Of a stretch of DNA of 64,000 nucleotides, positions 22,515 through 32,599 are shown in pieces. Origin of the DNA: Micrasema longulum (lineage: Eukaryota > Arthropoda > Insecta > Trichoptera > Brachycentridae). The stretch covers positions 62,001 through 126,000 of the forward strand of contig JAGVSM010002988.1 of assembly GCA_022494885.1 (NCBI GenBank). The letters run 5' to 3'. How positions within the stretch are numbered: position 1 is the first letter of the stretch; every line of letters begins with the position of its first letter. The notes below the pieces were generated by a model. It saw only the letters and a list, made by a program, of their open reading frames with translations. It was not told the origin of the DNA and made no database searches. Position numbers and translations under genes: made by a program.

Positions 22515-22700
22515 CACAAACATCAACAGATGAAAGAATATGGTTGTTCAAATATGGGCGGAATGGTGAATGTTACACAGTGTGTAAAGTGGTCACTTAC
22601 ACCAGCCAATGACAGGTCACAAGCCCTGTAGATGCCTAGACTTCTATATTACCTTTTCTGAAATGTTCTTCATCTCTGTTGTAATATATTAATTTTATAA
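22515..22700. repeat. Foldback/MITE-like element, copy 3 (half)
   Basis: ATGGGCGGAATGGTGAATGT, ACACAGTGTGTAAAGTGG, CAGCCAATGACAGGTCACAA, TGCCTAGACTTCTATATTAC; corresponds to centre plus right arm, left arm missing. Copy 4 at 36.6 kb has the same extent, suggesting a shared truncated subfamily. Confidence 0.75.
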
Positions 22701-22704
22701 CTAT

Positions 22705-22960
22705 GCTTAATTTCAATAAAAACAAATATTTATCCTTGCGACGCGAAAAATGAATGTAACGCCAATACAGGAATAAATCTGTATAGGATAGAGCACGAAG
22801 ATAGAACTCATAACAAGGAAGACAGAGCCGCTGTTCTGTGGTCGGTGTTTGTGTGAAATAGATTCAGTCAGTTATTGACAGTAATGGGGGACGCACGCAT
22901 GTAAAATGTCCGGCGTATTTATAAAACAGGGCTAAATAATTTGTACATTTTTATTAATTA
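22705..22960 (+). repeat. Dispersed repeat, uninterrupted partner of 8.1 kb
   Basis: Inverted homologue of 8085-8400 with GACAGAGCCGCTGTTCTGTG and GGGGGACGCACGCATGTAAA. Lacks the 85-bp insert found at 8167-8251, so it acts as the empty site. Confidence 0.8.
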
Positions 22961-22964
22961 TGTA

Positions 22965-23555
22965 AAAAGAATTAATAAATAGTATGTCTCCATTTTTTTT
23001 TATTTTAATATGTCTGAACTTGAGAATATTCCGTCTTTTGCTAGTAGTAACACGATGTTACATCACCGCGCGCAAATGAATTATTTACCACAGCCTTTCA
23101 AGAGTTCAAAATGAACCTGAAGCATAATTGAATATTGACATATACATATTTAAACAGCGATGACAAAGCTATTCGAAAAAAATCATATGTACCTGCGTCT
23201 CAAAACACGAGCACCTTGCTGCATTAGATAAGTAGAAACTTTAAGTATAAAATTAAAATACGTATTTAACCATATAATTTTAAAAATAAAATATTTTTTA
23301 AAATTAAATTATTTAAAAAAAACCTAAGTCTAGGCAAAAAAATAAATATTACCCTGTAAGAAACGAACAAAGAAGAGGTATTTATAAGTTGCAATTTTAT
23401 TATACACTATCAAACAAATATAATATCAAATACATAAAGCAATATTAGAGCAACATTGATGTTTTAGCTATTAACTTTTTTTTGTTGATGGAAGCAAAAC
23501 ACATAAATCAAGAAAAATAAAATTTTATTTCGATTCACTATCAAACATTTATTCT
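22965..23555. other. Intergenic, nothing recognised
   Basis: AT-rich. Confidence 0.4.
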
Positions 23556-23744
23556 TCTTAGGATGATGATTAAAGCGTAAGACTGATCATATTTCGTTCA
23601 TGTAACAGATGATTGAGATTTACTATGTTTCGTGTAGGACCATCGAGTGGAGATAAAAAAATGTCAGTATTGATTTTTGGTCACTTTAAAGTTGCCTTGA
23701 ACCCACACCGATGCACAAACTTTATCTTAGAATTGGAATTGTTC

Positions 23745-24225
23745 CACCCAACAACAGGAAAAATGTAACAGCGGACACCGAGAGGCACACACAGATCCAT
23801 GATCTTAGATACACTTTTACGACCATCGAATGGCTCCTCCGAGACAGGGATCGAGAAATAGTTTCCTCAAAGCGTCAACTGACTTAGAGACTTCTGCAAG
23901 AGAGGATCGGTGGAGAGAGGAACTCGGCTAAAGGCTGTGGATTACGCCACCCGAAAGTACAGACACCGCTCACAGTTTGGACTTCCCAACGTAGAAAACT
24001 CTGACCAGACTGCGTGTATGGGTGACTAGGTGCAAATATAATCAACGGATGTGGGGTTTTCTGGTGGAGTGGAGTTGTGCAGAATGATCCTCATCTGCGG
24101 CGGTGTCCACAAATGCGGCTGACTTGTGAAAGGATGATTTGAGGATGGCCACTGACAAGGCGATATCTGTTGCTGCACATTGAAGTGGCAAGGTCTGAAG
24201 TCCAGACCCGATAAGTAAGTGAGTT
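23745..24225. other. GC-richer island of unknown nature
   Basis: Visibly less AT-rich than the flanks, and read in both directions it shows coding-like composition but no frame free of stops. On the plus strand one frame reads RRCPQMRLTCERMI, stop, GWPLTRRYLLLHIEVARSEV. I do not recognise it. It may be a decayed transposon or exon. A family-1 SINE scrap (AAGCGTAAGACTGATCAT) lies just left at about 23,574. Confidence 0.4.
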
Positions 24226-24355
24226 CAAAGTTTTTTGAAAATTAATGGTTAGTGATAATCTAAATTATAATTCCCGCTTCTGTCATGATGAAACTAATTA
24301 ATTTAGTAAAAAGTAGCTAATGTGTCAACTTAGCTCTACCAAAGCAATAGGCTCT

Positions 24356-24775
24356 TCAAACACGATCCCTCCTGAGCTTAGCTGATCGTGGTACAACTTC
24401 GATTCTTCGAAAAGCAGAAGAAGGAAGAGCAGCAAATAATCTCAACCTTCCTTTCTGGTTGGAAGTCGCAAGAGGAGCCATAGTCACTGTGACAGCATCA
24501 GGTGCCCCATAGTCCTGGGATGGAGCAGGTGTCGGCAACTCCAGAGTCTTACCAGCTGGTCTCCATCCGCTAGGAGGATACGGACCTGAAGAACTTGACA
24601 GGTCAGGATCAGAGGCATCAGGTAGAACTGTGGTCAAATCAGGAAGGTCAGTGGTAGTTAGCTGTTCTTGTCTTGAAAATTGAACGAAACGCTGCCTGTC
24701 AGATCGGAATTTTCGAGGCTCGCCACAAACTAAAGCAACGACTCCCATAATAATCAAACACCCAAAACTCTTCAT
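24356..24775 (-). CDS. Small secreted protein with PYPPSGWRP motif (insect DUF4794-like)
   Basis: Single-exon ORF of 139 codons with a genuine ATG (24775-24773) and TGA (24358-24356). Residues 1-18 (MKSFGCLIIMGVVALVCG) are a clean signal peptide. The mature chain starts EPRKFRSDRQRFVQF, followed by a Thr/Asp/Pro-rich linker. Around residue 65 is PYPPSGWRPAGKTLELP, then PSQDYGAPDAVTV. This motif order is what I recall from short insect secreted proteins of the DUF4794 type, often linked to cuticle or extracellular matrix; function is unproven. The C-terminal 30 residues are basic (FRRIEVVPRSAKLRRDRV). A strong TATA-plus-initiator promoter lies 54-90 bp upstream. It is head to head with the MTRES1 homogue 1.2 kb away. 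Confidence 0.85.
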   Translation of the reverse strand: MKSFGCLIIMGVVALVCGEPRKFRSDRQRFVQFSRQEQLTTTDLPDLTTVLPDASDPDLSSSSGPYPPSGWRPAGKTLELPTPAPSQDYGAPDAVTVTMAPLATSNQKGRLRLFAALPSSAFRRIEVVPRSAKLRRDRV

Positions 24776-24826
24776 TTTAAAGAAATCTGATTGTGTCTGA
24801 CTTTCAGAGGATAGAAGACGCGGATC

Positions 24827-24863
24827 AACTGATAATTTTTAATAAAATAAAACGTCTTATATA
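24827..24863 (-). promoter_or_regulatory. Core promoter: TATATAAG plus initiator TCAGTT
   Basis: On the minus strand TATATAAG (24863-24856) lies 33 bp upstream of the A of TCAGTT (24832-24827), the arthropod initiator. Predicted transcription start 24830, giving a 54-nt 5' leader before the ATG at 24775. Spacing is ideal for a regulated, TATA-driven insect gene. Confidence 0.8.
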
Positions 24864-25329
24864 CTCAATTATATTGTTATGTTTAGCATTGGATCCCCTT
24901 AATCAAAAAGTCTAAAGGACAATGATCCGGTTAACTTAATTTATTGCTTTATGCAATACAGCGTTTTGAATGGATGATTATTGTTTTGCTTCTGTCACCC
25001 GAATTTGCTGTCTACTTTTAAAAGTGGTTCAATTGGTTTTCTTCCTTAAAGGATATTGAATCATGTACTTCATTAAAATTGATTGCCTATTATGAAAGGT
25101 TAATGGCAATTACCTAACTAATTAATACTGATTACAAAATTCAAACCTTCGTACCTACTTTTTCATGAGAAATCATTGTGTTCATATTACAAGAAGCCTC
25201 AATAATAAATCAGTTCATTACTGTATACATTCCCTACCTACCGAATTAAAATGGTTTTCTTCGCGAGAATTCTTTGTGTACCAATGGTAGTTCAGTTTTT
25301 ACTTAAAAAATATTTTTCAATAGACGATT

Positions 25330-25640
25330 GAACTCAGCTGAACAAAAATTTGTACATCGTATTATTTCGCTATGATTTTTAATGTTTTGTTTTTCTAAAA
25401 CTACTCCGCGCGTGACGTCTCAAATTCTTTTCCGCTTCTTCTCGGTCAGTTCTGCCGATTGTTCCGTTGACGGTAGGTAAACCGGAAAATCTTTCATAAC
25501 ACTCTTATCATTGGTTGATTCATCTAAACTAGTGACGTAGTTCAAAGTAGTTAATTTGTATTTATCAAAATATTTTTTCGTGCAATTTCAAAAAAGTTTG
25601 CCGTTTAATTGAATGATCTAATTTTTACCGTGCATAAGAA
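25330..25640. repeat. Repeat family M, diverged copy
   Basis: GTGACGTCTCAAATTC, CGGTTCAG-like, CATTGGTTGATTCATC, GTGCAATTTCAAAAAAGTTT and TTTTTACCGTGCATAAGAAA recall the 15.0, 34.9 and 56.5 kb copies. Boundaries unclear. Confidence 0.4.
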
Positions 25641-26000
25641 AACACTTTTATTTCCAATTTTTCCTAGGGCTTAAGTTCCTTATTCATAAATATTATATTC
25701 TATACCATTTAAAAAAAAATATATATAGAAAATAATAATATTCTATACTTTGAAACACCATAGCGACATCTATCTTACTTTAATGTTTACTTCAATGATT
25801 AAGCAAATACCCACACCATTTTTTAATCTTAGGTACCAGCTTTACCGACCAAAACAAAGACCTAATGTCTAATGTCTAATGTCATATTCATATTGACAAA
25901 TCTGTTGACCAAATGACACCTGAGAGGAGGTTTTTAGGTTAAAGTTTATGAACGGGTTTTGTAAGTTTTAAGTAATAAAGTGTTTTACTATTTTACAATC

Positions 26001-29000
26001 ATGTTTCCTCGAAGACTCTTACTGCATAATTTTATTTGCTTAAGTCGCGGTATGAACTACTCTTTGTATATCAAACCATTTGAAAGAAGAACTTTTGAAG
26101 TTTTAGAGAAAGCGCCAACATCTATTTCTTTAAATGTGTATTTACCCTGCATTTTATCAAAAAAACGCTTCAAGTCATATAAGAAAGGAAAAGGAAAAGA
26201 GGTGAAATTAATTTTTAATTTAAAATTGAATACTGTTCTACAAATATGTAATATACAAATACACTTAATGATTAATTATATTTTTAGGGTGATAACTCTG
26301 ACGAGGAAGATAATTGGAAAGATGATGATGATAGAACACTGAGCAGGGATTCCAAATTAATTAAAGTGAACGTTACTTCAATGAGAGCTGATGCTATAGT
26401 CAAATCTGGATTAAAAATAAGTCGGAAGTATGTTTAATTATATAATATATATTTTTAGGTTTTAAAAGAAATATTGTACTCATCTTTATAAAAATGTAGC
26501 AAACTTGGGGAATAAACCACTGAAAGAGAGTCCTACAGAGACTGGATACCATATGCTCATTCATTATTCCCTTTCCGCACCTAATGGTGCATAGGGCACT
26601 GTATTTATACACCAATCTCAGCGTATCTTGATTATTTTTGTTACAAAAAAGTAAGACGATCAGTCTTACGCTTCGACGATGTAGTCATATTCTATAGTCC
26701 TTAAAATATAGCTTGATTAGAATGACAGTTGTCAGCAAAAGTGATGACATAACTTTGTAGTAACGTCTAAGGAGTGATTTATGTTGAAAATTAGTATCTA
26801 GCATATTGAAAATGAAGATTGAAAATTGATACATATTGAAAATTGAAAATTGATATTAAAAGTTAGTATCTAGCATGTAATTTTTTTTTTTTTAAGACAA
26901 TGCTTGACATAAATCAACAAATGTATAAAATCAGCTTTAAAACTAAAATAAACCTAATTATTAAAGACGTTCTTACAAAGTTACATAATTTTGCAAAAAT
27001 GTTAGAGATGGGACAAATTGATTAATGTAAATTGATCTAATAAAAAAATAATTAATTTGATATTGGATATTGTTCATGAAAAAAGTATAAATGTCTTAAT
27101 TTTGGTGAATAGGTCTTAAACACACTATAATATGCTTGTTTTTGAGTTTTAATATCAATTTTCGGAAACAGAGTTTCATGTTTGCATGAAAAAACTGATA
27201 AAATCAATTTGATCGGTACATGATCAGTGATTGGTACATGATCAGTGATCGGTACATGATCAGTGATCAGTAATTTCCCATCACTGCTGACATTAGTTTG
27301 GCAGCTATCATTTTATTCAACCTAATTTAAGGACTTTAGTGTGAAAACACCCTTTTTAACAAATATTACCATATGCTAGAATGCGATTATTCATGGACAC
27401 TTTTTTCTCATAGGATCCACTCGTATGAACATATATCATAACTCTTTTATTTTTTTAAATATTTTACTTCTGATTGGACGGTAATTAATGGTTTGAGGTT
27501 AATCTTATTTGACTGACGTACTGGGATACTTTTGTTGCTGACTCCTTTTTATAGACACAATATATCCTTCTATAGCCATCTTTTATAATACAAAATATCC
27601 CTCCTATCGCCATCTCTTCACTATCAATGTCTTTTGGACTGATGGCTATAGCCATCGTTTCCTAAATGGCTTAATCATGAACACGTTGAAGTCTGTATTT
27701 GACCTAATTAATTATAAATTGTAATAAAAGAGAAGACTGTTGAATAAAATTACAACTGCATACTTTAAGTTTGACATTTTTAGGCATTTGGTAATGTATC
27801 CAAAATAAAACAAGTTTATTGGATTGTAATTCTACTTTATTTTTTATAAAATATACAAAGGGTATATTGTGACGCGTTTCGTCTTGTTAGGACATTTTCA
27901 AACAAACAAAAAGTGCATTCATTAAACAAAAACCTGAAAAATCCCAATTTGCAAAACACCTCATAAATAACAAACATAATTTAACAAACAAAAACAAACC
28001 TGAACCATTACACATAGAAAATAAAGGCTATAGACTCAATCTGTTAGAACAGCTAGAAATAACAAAATATGACAATAACCCTGCTAAAATACTTATAAAT
28101 GAACAGTTAAACCTAGTTAATTCACCTTTACTTAATATTTTCAAAAATAAAAACTAAATTATTTATAATTGTAATTTTGTTATTGTAAATTTGTTATTCC
28201 ATATTATGTACGAGTATAATATATATATTTTTTTTTTTATTATATACCTACTAAATATATAAAAACTTGTAATGTTCCCAATAAATTAAATTAAAATGAA
28301 ATAATATTATAAAATCTGAATGTATTTTACCTTAGTTGACATTAAACATGAATGTAAAACACCAATGTAGAATTTCAGCAATAATTTTCAAAATAAACCT
28401 GTATAAATGAAATCAATATTTTTATAATTATTACATTAATTTTAAAGTCATACCCTTACAAATGTTTTTAAATAATAGAAGGTTTTTCCCCAATATAACC
28501 AAAATATTCCTCTAATATACTCAGTATACCCTAATTGAATTTTAATTACTCTACTTATTTTGGCTTGTACAGAAATCCACAAACATAAAATAGCAATTAT
28601 TTTTAGTATATAAGGAAACTTCGTAAATATTTAAGTTAGTTTGTTTGAAAATGTCCTAACAAGATGAAACACGTCACAATATACCTTTTGTATATTTTAT
28701 AAAAAATAAAGTAGAATTACAATCCAATAAACTTGTTTTATTTTGGATACATTGCCAAATTAAATATGGAATTCTACCAATTGTCTGCATACACAATAAA
28801 TTTTTAGGCATGTTAACTGATTTTTTTAATGTTAACTAATTTATTATTTAATTAATATTTTTTTCATATATATTTGCGAGCAATGGAAATAATTTATATT
28901 TATTAATACTCAACACAATAAATACATTTTATCGGTAAACATTCAACAAAATGTATTTATTGCATTAATTAACTCATGTTTATTTGTTCTTTTCAGTAAA

Positions 29001-30683
29001 ATAGAATTACTGTTTTACGAAAGTAAAATAAGACTGAATGGGAAAAAATTACTCAAGAAAAGTAAACAGGTAATTCATTCATATTTGCTAGTGCCAAATT
29101 TACTATATTAAATGCGCGTAGGACTATCACTATTTCTCCAATTAATTCTACAAGATACTCTCGTAGTGTAGTGGTTTAAATCTCCTTGCCTTTCACGGCG
29201 AGATCACAATGATACAAATAATATTTTTCTCACATCTTGGTGTATACACCCCACTGTAATTTGTCATTTTTGGCTTGTTGTGGTCAAAAAGTATAAAAAT
29301 AGAAAATGATGCGTATCATGGTTCTATAAATGTCTACAAACCACATTGTGCCCATTATTCGTCTATCAGCTGCTTGAAGTTTTTATGATAGAAAAAGCAC
29401 TGTTATTTATAGCCGTATCACATCACTGTGACATTGCTTAGCCGAGTGCATAAAATTGGCCAGATCATTCAGAGATATCTTGCATTGCACACATAGATTT
29501 ATTGATGACCACAGATGAAATTATTAGTAAGAATTGTGAAGTTAAAATCTTATCTACAAAATTGATTGGATTTTAAAAATTTTTTTTAAATGTCTGGCTA
29601 ACACGCATGAGTTTCTAATTTACCTTTTAAATATACTTAAATCCAAAATTGGAATAATAACAAATATAAAATAACCAATGTCCAGTTTCATAGCTTTTTA
29701 AAATTTATTTTTATAATTTGCTTATAAAAATGACAATCGAAGCTAGACTGGGAATGAACAACACTCATGTATGGAAGTGAAACATAATTGACAGAGAAAG
29801 GATGAAAGCAGAGTGAATGCGGGCAAAATGCGGTCGCTTAGACAAATGTGTGAAAAATCAATATATAACAGGGGTTCGATCAGGCGAGAGGGCAAATATG
29901 AGATAGGTGTAATTAACAGTACTAAGAAATAGCAGCTAAGATGGTTTGGCGACGTAAAACAAATGGATGACGAAAGAATGGTAAAACAGATGTAAAAACA
30001 GATGACTAGAATAAATGGTAACGTAGGATGTGAACACCAAGAAAGATGTGGCATGATCAGATAAATCAAAATCTCAAATTAAAAGCAGACACAACCAAAG
30101 GGCATGTATAAATGTGTCAGAAGATAGAAATGTATGTCAGGATAGACGTGTGTGGCGGTCCATTTTCTGCCTACCCCTACAGTGAAATGACGTGATGGTA
30201 GTAGTATTATTTTTATAATAAATGTTTATGTCTTATAGATGTCGCTAAAGCGATGAAACCGGTCACCGGTTATTCTAAATTTTCAGAATTTACATCTATA
30301 CCATATCTTCTTGGGATACACTATTTTAAAAGTGCATACATAATAGAAGAGTAATTTTTGTGTTTTGTATGTTATTTTTTGCTAGTTATTAATTTTAAAA
30401 AGAAATTGTTCTATTAATTCAACATTTATATTTTGTATTGAATGCTTTGTTTCTTTAACATCATTTCATTTGATTTCAGATCAATGTAGGTGACGAAATC
30501 GACATTGTAAAAAGTATCAGCCCAAAAAATCCAAATCATATTATAATATCTCGTCTCGAGATAATAGACATGTCTCCGGATGAAGAGTCTATAGAACTTA
30601 AAGCGAGATCATTTAAAACTCTTCTGATAGATAACTATGAAGATCCATACAAAGAAAATGCTCCTCCTAATGAATTGAGTTGA
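26001..30683 (+). CDS. MTRES1: Mitochondrial transcription rescue factor 1 homologue (four exons)
   Basis: Exons 26001-26201, 26288-26427, 28997-29069 and 30480-30683 (stop TGA 30681-30683) join in frame to 205 codons. Donors are GTGAAA, GTATGT and GTAATT; acceptors TTTTTAG, TTTTCAG and TTTCAG. The N-terminus (MFPRRLLLHNFICLSRGM) looks like a mitochondrial presequence. An acidic stretch NSDEEDNWKDDDD follows. The S4-type RNA-binding region comprises RADAIVKSGLKISRNKIE, then FYESKIRLNGKKLLKKS and INVGDEIDIV. From memory this matches human C6orf203/MTRES1 (about 240 aa) in order and spacing. The family binds mitochondrial RNA or ribosomal large-subunit intermediates and supports mitochondrial transcription under stress. 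ATG 26001 is preferred over upstream non-ATG codons because the presequence starts there. No TATA box is visible. Intron 2 (2.57 kb) and intron 3 (1.41 kb) are filled with mobile elements. Confidence 0.9.
26535..26685 (-). mobile_element. tRNA-derived SINE, family 1 (5'-truncated), in MTRES1 intron 2
   Basis: Minus strand reads GAAGCGTAAGACTGATCGTC, AATAATCAAGATACGCTGAG, ATTGGTGTATAAATACAGTG and CCCTATGCACCATTAGGTGC, the body of the 49.3 kb copy. Confidence 0.8.
27205..27285. repeat. Short tandem repeat, about 20-bp unit x 3
   Basis: GGTACATGATCAGTGAT occurs three times (27216, 27234, 27252 approximately), ending TGATCAGTAATTTCC. Lies in MTRES1 intron 2. Confidence 0.85.
27868..27894 (-). 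ncRNA. Hammerhead-like motif, stem-II-less, family B left arm
   Basis: Minus strand TGTCCTAACAAGACG then AAACGCGTCACAA: GAAA, palindrome CGCG, UC cleavage site. The CUGANGA core reads CUAACAA and stem II is not apparent. Confidence 0.4.
27912..28157 (+). pseudogene. PLE GIY-YIG endonuclease, C-terminal fragment
   Basis: 81 codons ending TAA at 28155: EKSQFAKHLINNKHNLTNKN, PLHIENKGYRLNLLEQLEIT and INEQLNLVNSPLLNIF. The FxxHLIxxxH helix, 'LHIENKGxxLNLLE' and the closing 'NEQLNLxNSPLL' match PLE endonuclease tails. The GIY and YIG strands are missing, so no endonuclease activity is possible. Confidence 0.85.
28652..28677 (+). ncRNA. Hammerhead-like motif, stem-II-less, family B right arm
   Basis: TGTCCTAACAAGATG then AAACACGTCACAA. 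Same layout as the left arm; GAAAC-ACG-UC. Confidence 0.35.
29150..29305 (+). mobile_element. tRNA-derived SINE, family 3 (degenerate), MTRES1 intron 3
   Basis: CTCTCGTAGTGTAGTGGTTT (A box) and CCTTGCCTTTCACGGCGAGA (anticodon arm like tRNA-Glu) followed by the family-3 body fragments ATTTTTCTCAC, CCCACTGTAATTTG and TTGTTGTGGTCAAAAAG. The B box is lost. Confidence 0.65.
29735..30210 (+). pseudogene. LINE C-terminal fragment, MTRES1 intron 3
   Basis: Plus-strand pieces read LMYGSET (29767), GVINSTKK, MDDERMVKQM and end CTGCCTACCCCTACAGTGAA, the same family as 19.76-20.09 kb. Multiple stops and frameshifts. Confidence 0.75.
30225..30310 (+). mobile_element. Solo Penelope-like terminal repeat fragment
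   Basis: GATGTCGCTAAAGCGATGAA and ACCGGTCACCGG match the hairpin at 58.5 kb (ATGAAACCGGTCACTGG). GAAAC-CGG-UC is hammerhead-like, but stem II is not visible. Only 170 bp before MTRES1 exon 4. Confidence 0.55.
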
Positions 30684-30756
30684 ATAATACAACCATATAG
30701 AACATCACAGATGCTATAAATCAATGTTAGGAAGATGTATTATGTTGTGATTAACC

Positions 30757-30762
30757 AATAAA
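30757..30762 (+). terminator. Poly(A) signal AATAAA of MTRES1
   Basis: AATAAA 74 bp after the stop codon, followed by a T-rich stretch (CTTTCTTTTTT). Standard position for a 3' end. Confidence 0.75.
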
Positions 30763-31089
30763 CTTTCTTTTTTAACTTAAGAATGTTGAAGTCCAGTTGT
30801 ATTATGTACTTGTATTTGTTAAATGGGATGTATTGTTCCCGGCAAAACTATGAAAAGTAAAACAAGAAGTATTTATAATGATGAAAACAAAGTTATTTTA
30901 CTTGAATTACAATATCGAAAATGATTTTTCACAAAGTCGATTCCTTAACATTAAGTTGCATATTTTTGATATCAAAAACAAAACACGCAATTAAACCATC
31001 ACGGTTTACCCGTATAGAAAACAACTTAGGTCTGTCTTTATATACAAACCTCGCTTCCTGTATATTTATACATCATCTCATGCACGGAT

Positions 31090-31440
31090 GTTGATTATTT
31101 TAACTTTTGACGTGTCCATCTCCGAGTATGTATATGTTAAATTTGGTCATGCCATGCCTTTCTTGGACTTCTTAGCTTTCTGCATCCATAAATATTTGCA
31201 TTGTCAATCCTTTTAAACATTTATTCACTGTCCATTCGCTCTACATGTTCGAACCAACGCTGCACTCCATTCTTGATTTTTCGATAATGCTTGTCTCAGC
31301 CTTACATAACGCATGGATCTCGACATCTGTGCACCTACCATGCATTTTTATCTCACATTCGCCTTAGAGGTTGTATTTTAACAGCATCCAGTCTACTTTC
31401 ATCCTTGTTTTCCAATTCCATACTTCTGTCTAACGCATTA
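31090..31440 (-). pseudogene. LINE C-terminal fragment
   Basis: Minus strand: KNGVQRWFEHVERMDSE, then IDNANIYGCRKLRSPRK-like and HDQI, matching the 19.8 kb family (RWFGHVERMDSER). Broken by stops. Confidence 0.75.
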
Positions 31441-31444
31441 AGTG

Positions 31445-31825
31445 CCTGTATTACAGTAGGAAGTTAACTTTTATCTACAAAGTGAAATTATGTTTTCTGT
31501 ATGAAAAATCAAATATGAATACTTTTTTCTTTACTTAACATATTCAATTACAAGTTCCAGACATAGATACTTTAAATTTTCATACAAATATTCACATTTT
31601 CGAATATAAATATCGATTTTACTTTATACCGTCTTGATATATATCAAAGAAGATAACAATTGTACTCGCGGCCCAGGACTCGATCGTGAACAGCTAATTT
31701 TAAGCATGTATGCGACAAATGTATAATAAAGATAAGTGTACTTATTGCAATACATTATAAGGACAATGGTTGCAGTCACATCTGATCGCATTCAGCACAA
31801 ATGACAACTGTTATCTAGCTGTGGT
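31445..31825. other. Intergenic, nothing recognised
   Basis: AT-rich. Confidence 0.4.
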
Positions 31826-31989
31826 CATTGGTTGACTGGGCATACTGCGAATTCCTATTAAAAGTTTTTATCAATTACATTTTCTTAATTTTCACAGTAT
31901 TTTTGTTACATACTATTAGTGTTCTACCATTCACTGTGTTCTACAGTATTGCAGCATATATCGCCATAGCAGTTAGCGTGTCTAGCTAC

Positions 31990-32110
31990 TATGCATCCGT
32001 TATAATACATAGTATAAAATTTATATTTGAAGCACTAACTTTGTGGTTATTCATTACATAATAAAATTAAAAACAAGGTACAGGATATAAAGGATGAATG
32101 TAAAAAAGGA
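31990..32110. mobile_element. Penelope-like end fragment, partner at 32.84 kb
   Basis: TTTATATTTGAAGCACTAAC and TTTGTGGTTATTCATTA recur at 32,254-32,292. They correspond to the extension outside the right terminal repeat at 47.6 kb (ACCACAAAGTTAATGCTTTG). CAGGATATAAAGGATG (about 32,082) recurs inverted at about 32,840. The preceding hydrophobic frame (31828-32061) ends in this repeat, so I do not call it a gene. Confidence 0.5.
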
Positions 32111-32347
32111 GGGTTTGAGATAGAACCTTTTTAGGTTTTCAAACCTCTTTGACATTAAATAAACTTATAAATATAAAAGAAACTTGCTTAATGTAAATAT
32201 ATGCTGTTTTATATAATCTTAAATGGTTTTCATAAATATGAAATTATTGTATAAAGTTTATATTTGAAGCAGTAACTTTGTGGTTATTCATTATAATAAA
32301 ATAAATAAAACAACTTTGTTTTTAACCACTAATTTTTATTTTTCATC

Positions 32348-32382
32348 GACCGGTTTCAAAGCAAACAAGCTTTTTTGTCAAG
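32348..32382 (-). ncRNA. Hammerhead-like motif, left arm of 32.3 kb palindrome
   Basis: Minus strand CTTGACAAAA, AGC TTGTTT GC hairpin, then TTTGAAACCGGTC. GAAA-CCGG-UC is intact; the core reads CUUGACAA instead of CUGANGA. Confidence 0.45.
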
Positions 32383-32564
32383 GTTTACGTAACTAATGAA
32401 TTGATTCCTTTTTATTTTATTTCTATCATGTTCACTAAATACTACACGTGGACCCAATAAATCAAGTGTTTTAAAATAACACTTGATTTATTGGGTCCAC
32501 GTGTAGTATTAGTGAACATGATAGAAATAAAATAAAAAGGAATCAATTCATTAGTTACGTAAAC

Positions 32565-32599
32565 CTTGACAAAGAAGCTTGTTTTCTTTGAAACCGGTC
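32565..32599 (+). ncRNA. Hammerhead-like motif, right arm of 32.3 kb palindrome
   Basis: CTTGACAAAGAAG, hairpin loop CTTGTTTT, CTTTGAAACCGGTC. Same layout as the left arm on the opposite strand. Confidence 0.45.

Larger units (their letters stand above)
27776..28810 (+). mobile_element. Penelope-like element, family B, inverted terminal repeats, 11-bp TSD
   Basis: ATTTTTAGGCA at 27776-27786 and 28800-28810 flank a 1013-bp element. The left arm (27787-27902) and right arm (about 28640-28762) are inverted copies: CAAGTTTATTGGATTGTAAT versus ATTACAATCCAATAAACTTG. Between them is the C-terminal part of a GIY-YIG endonuclease frame, same direction as the host gene. Hammerhead-like motifs occur on minus (27868-27894) and plus (28652-28677) strands. 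The element sits wholly in MTRES1 intron 2. Confidence 0.9.

Noticed and set aside
29743..30069. 108-codon minus-strand ORF
   Set aside because: Antisense to a decayed plus-strand LINE C-terminal fragment.
31828..32061. 77-codon hydrophobic frame, looks like a membrane exon
   Set aside because: Its end (FEALTLW) is encoded by a Penelope-like repeat that also occurs at 32.25 and 47.6 kb, and it lacks an ATG; treated as chance.
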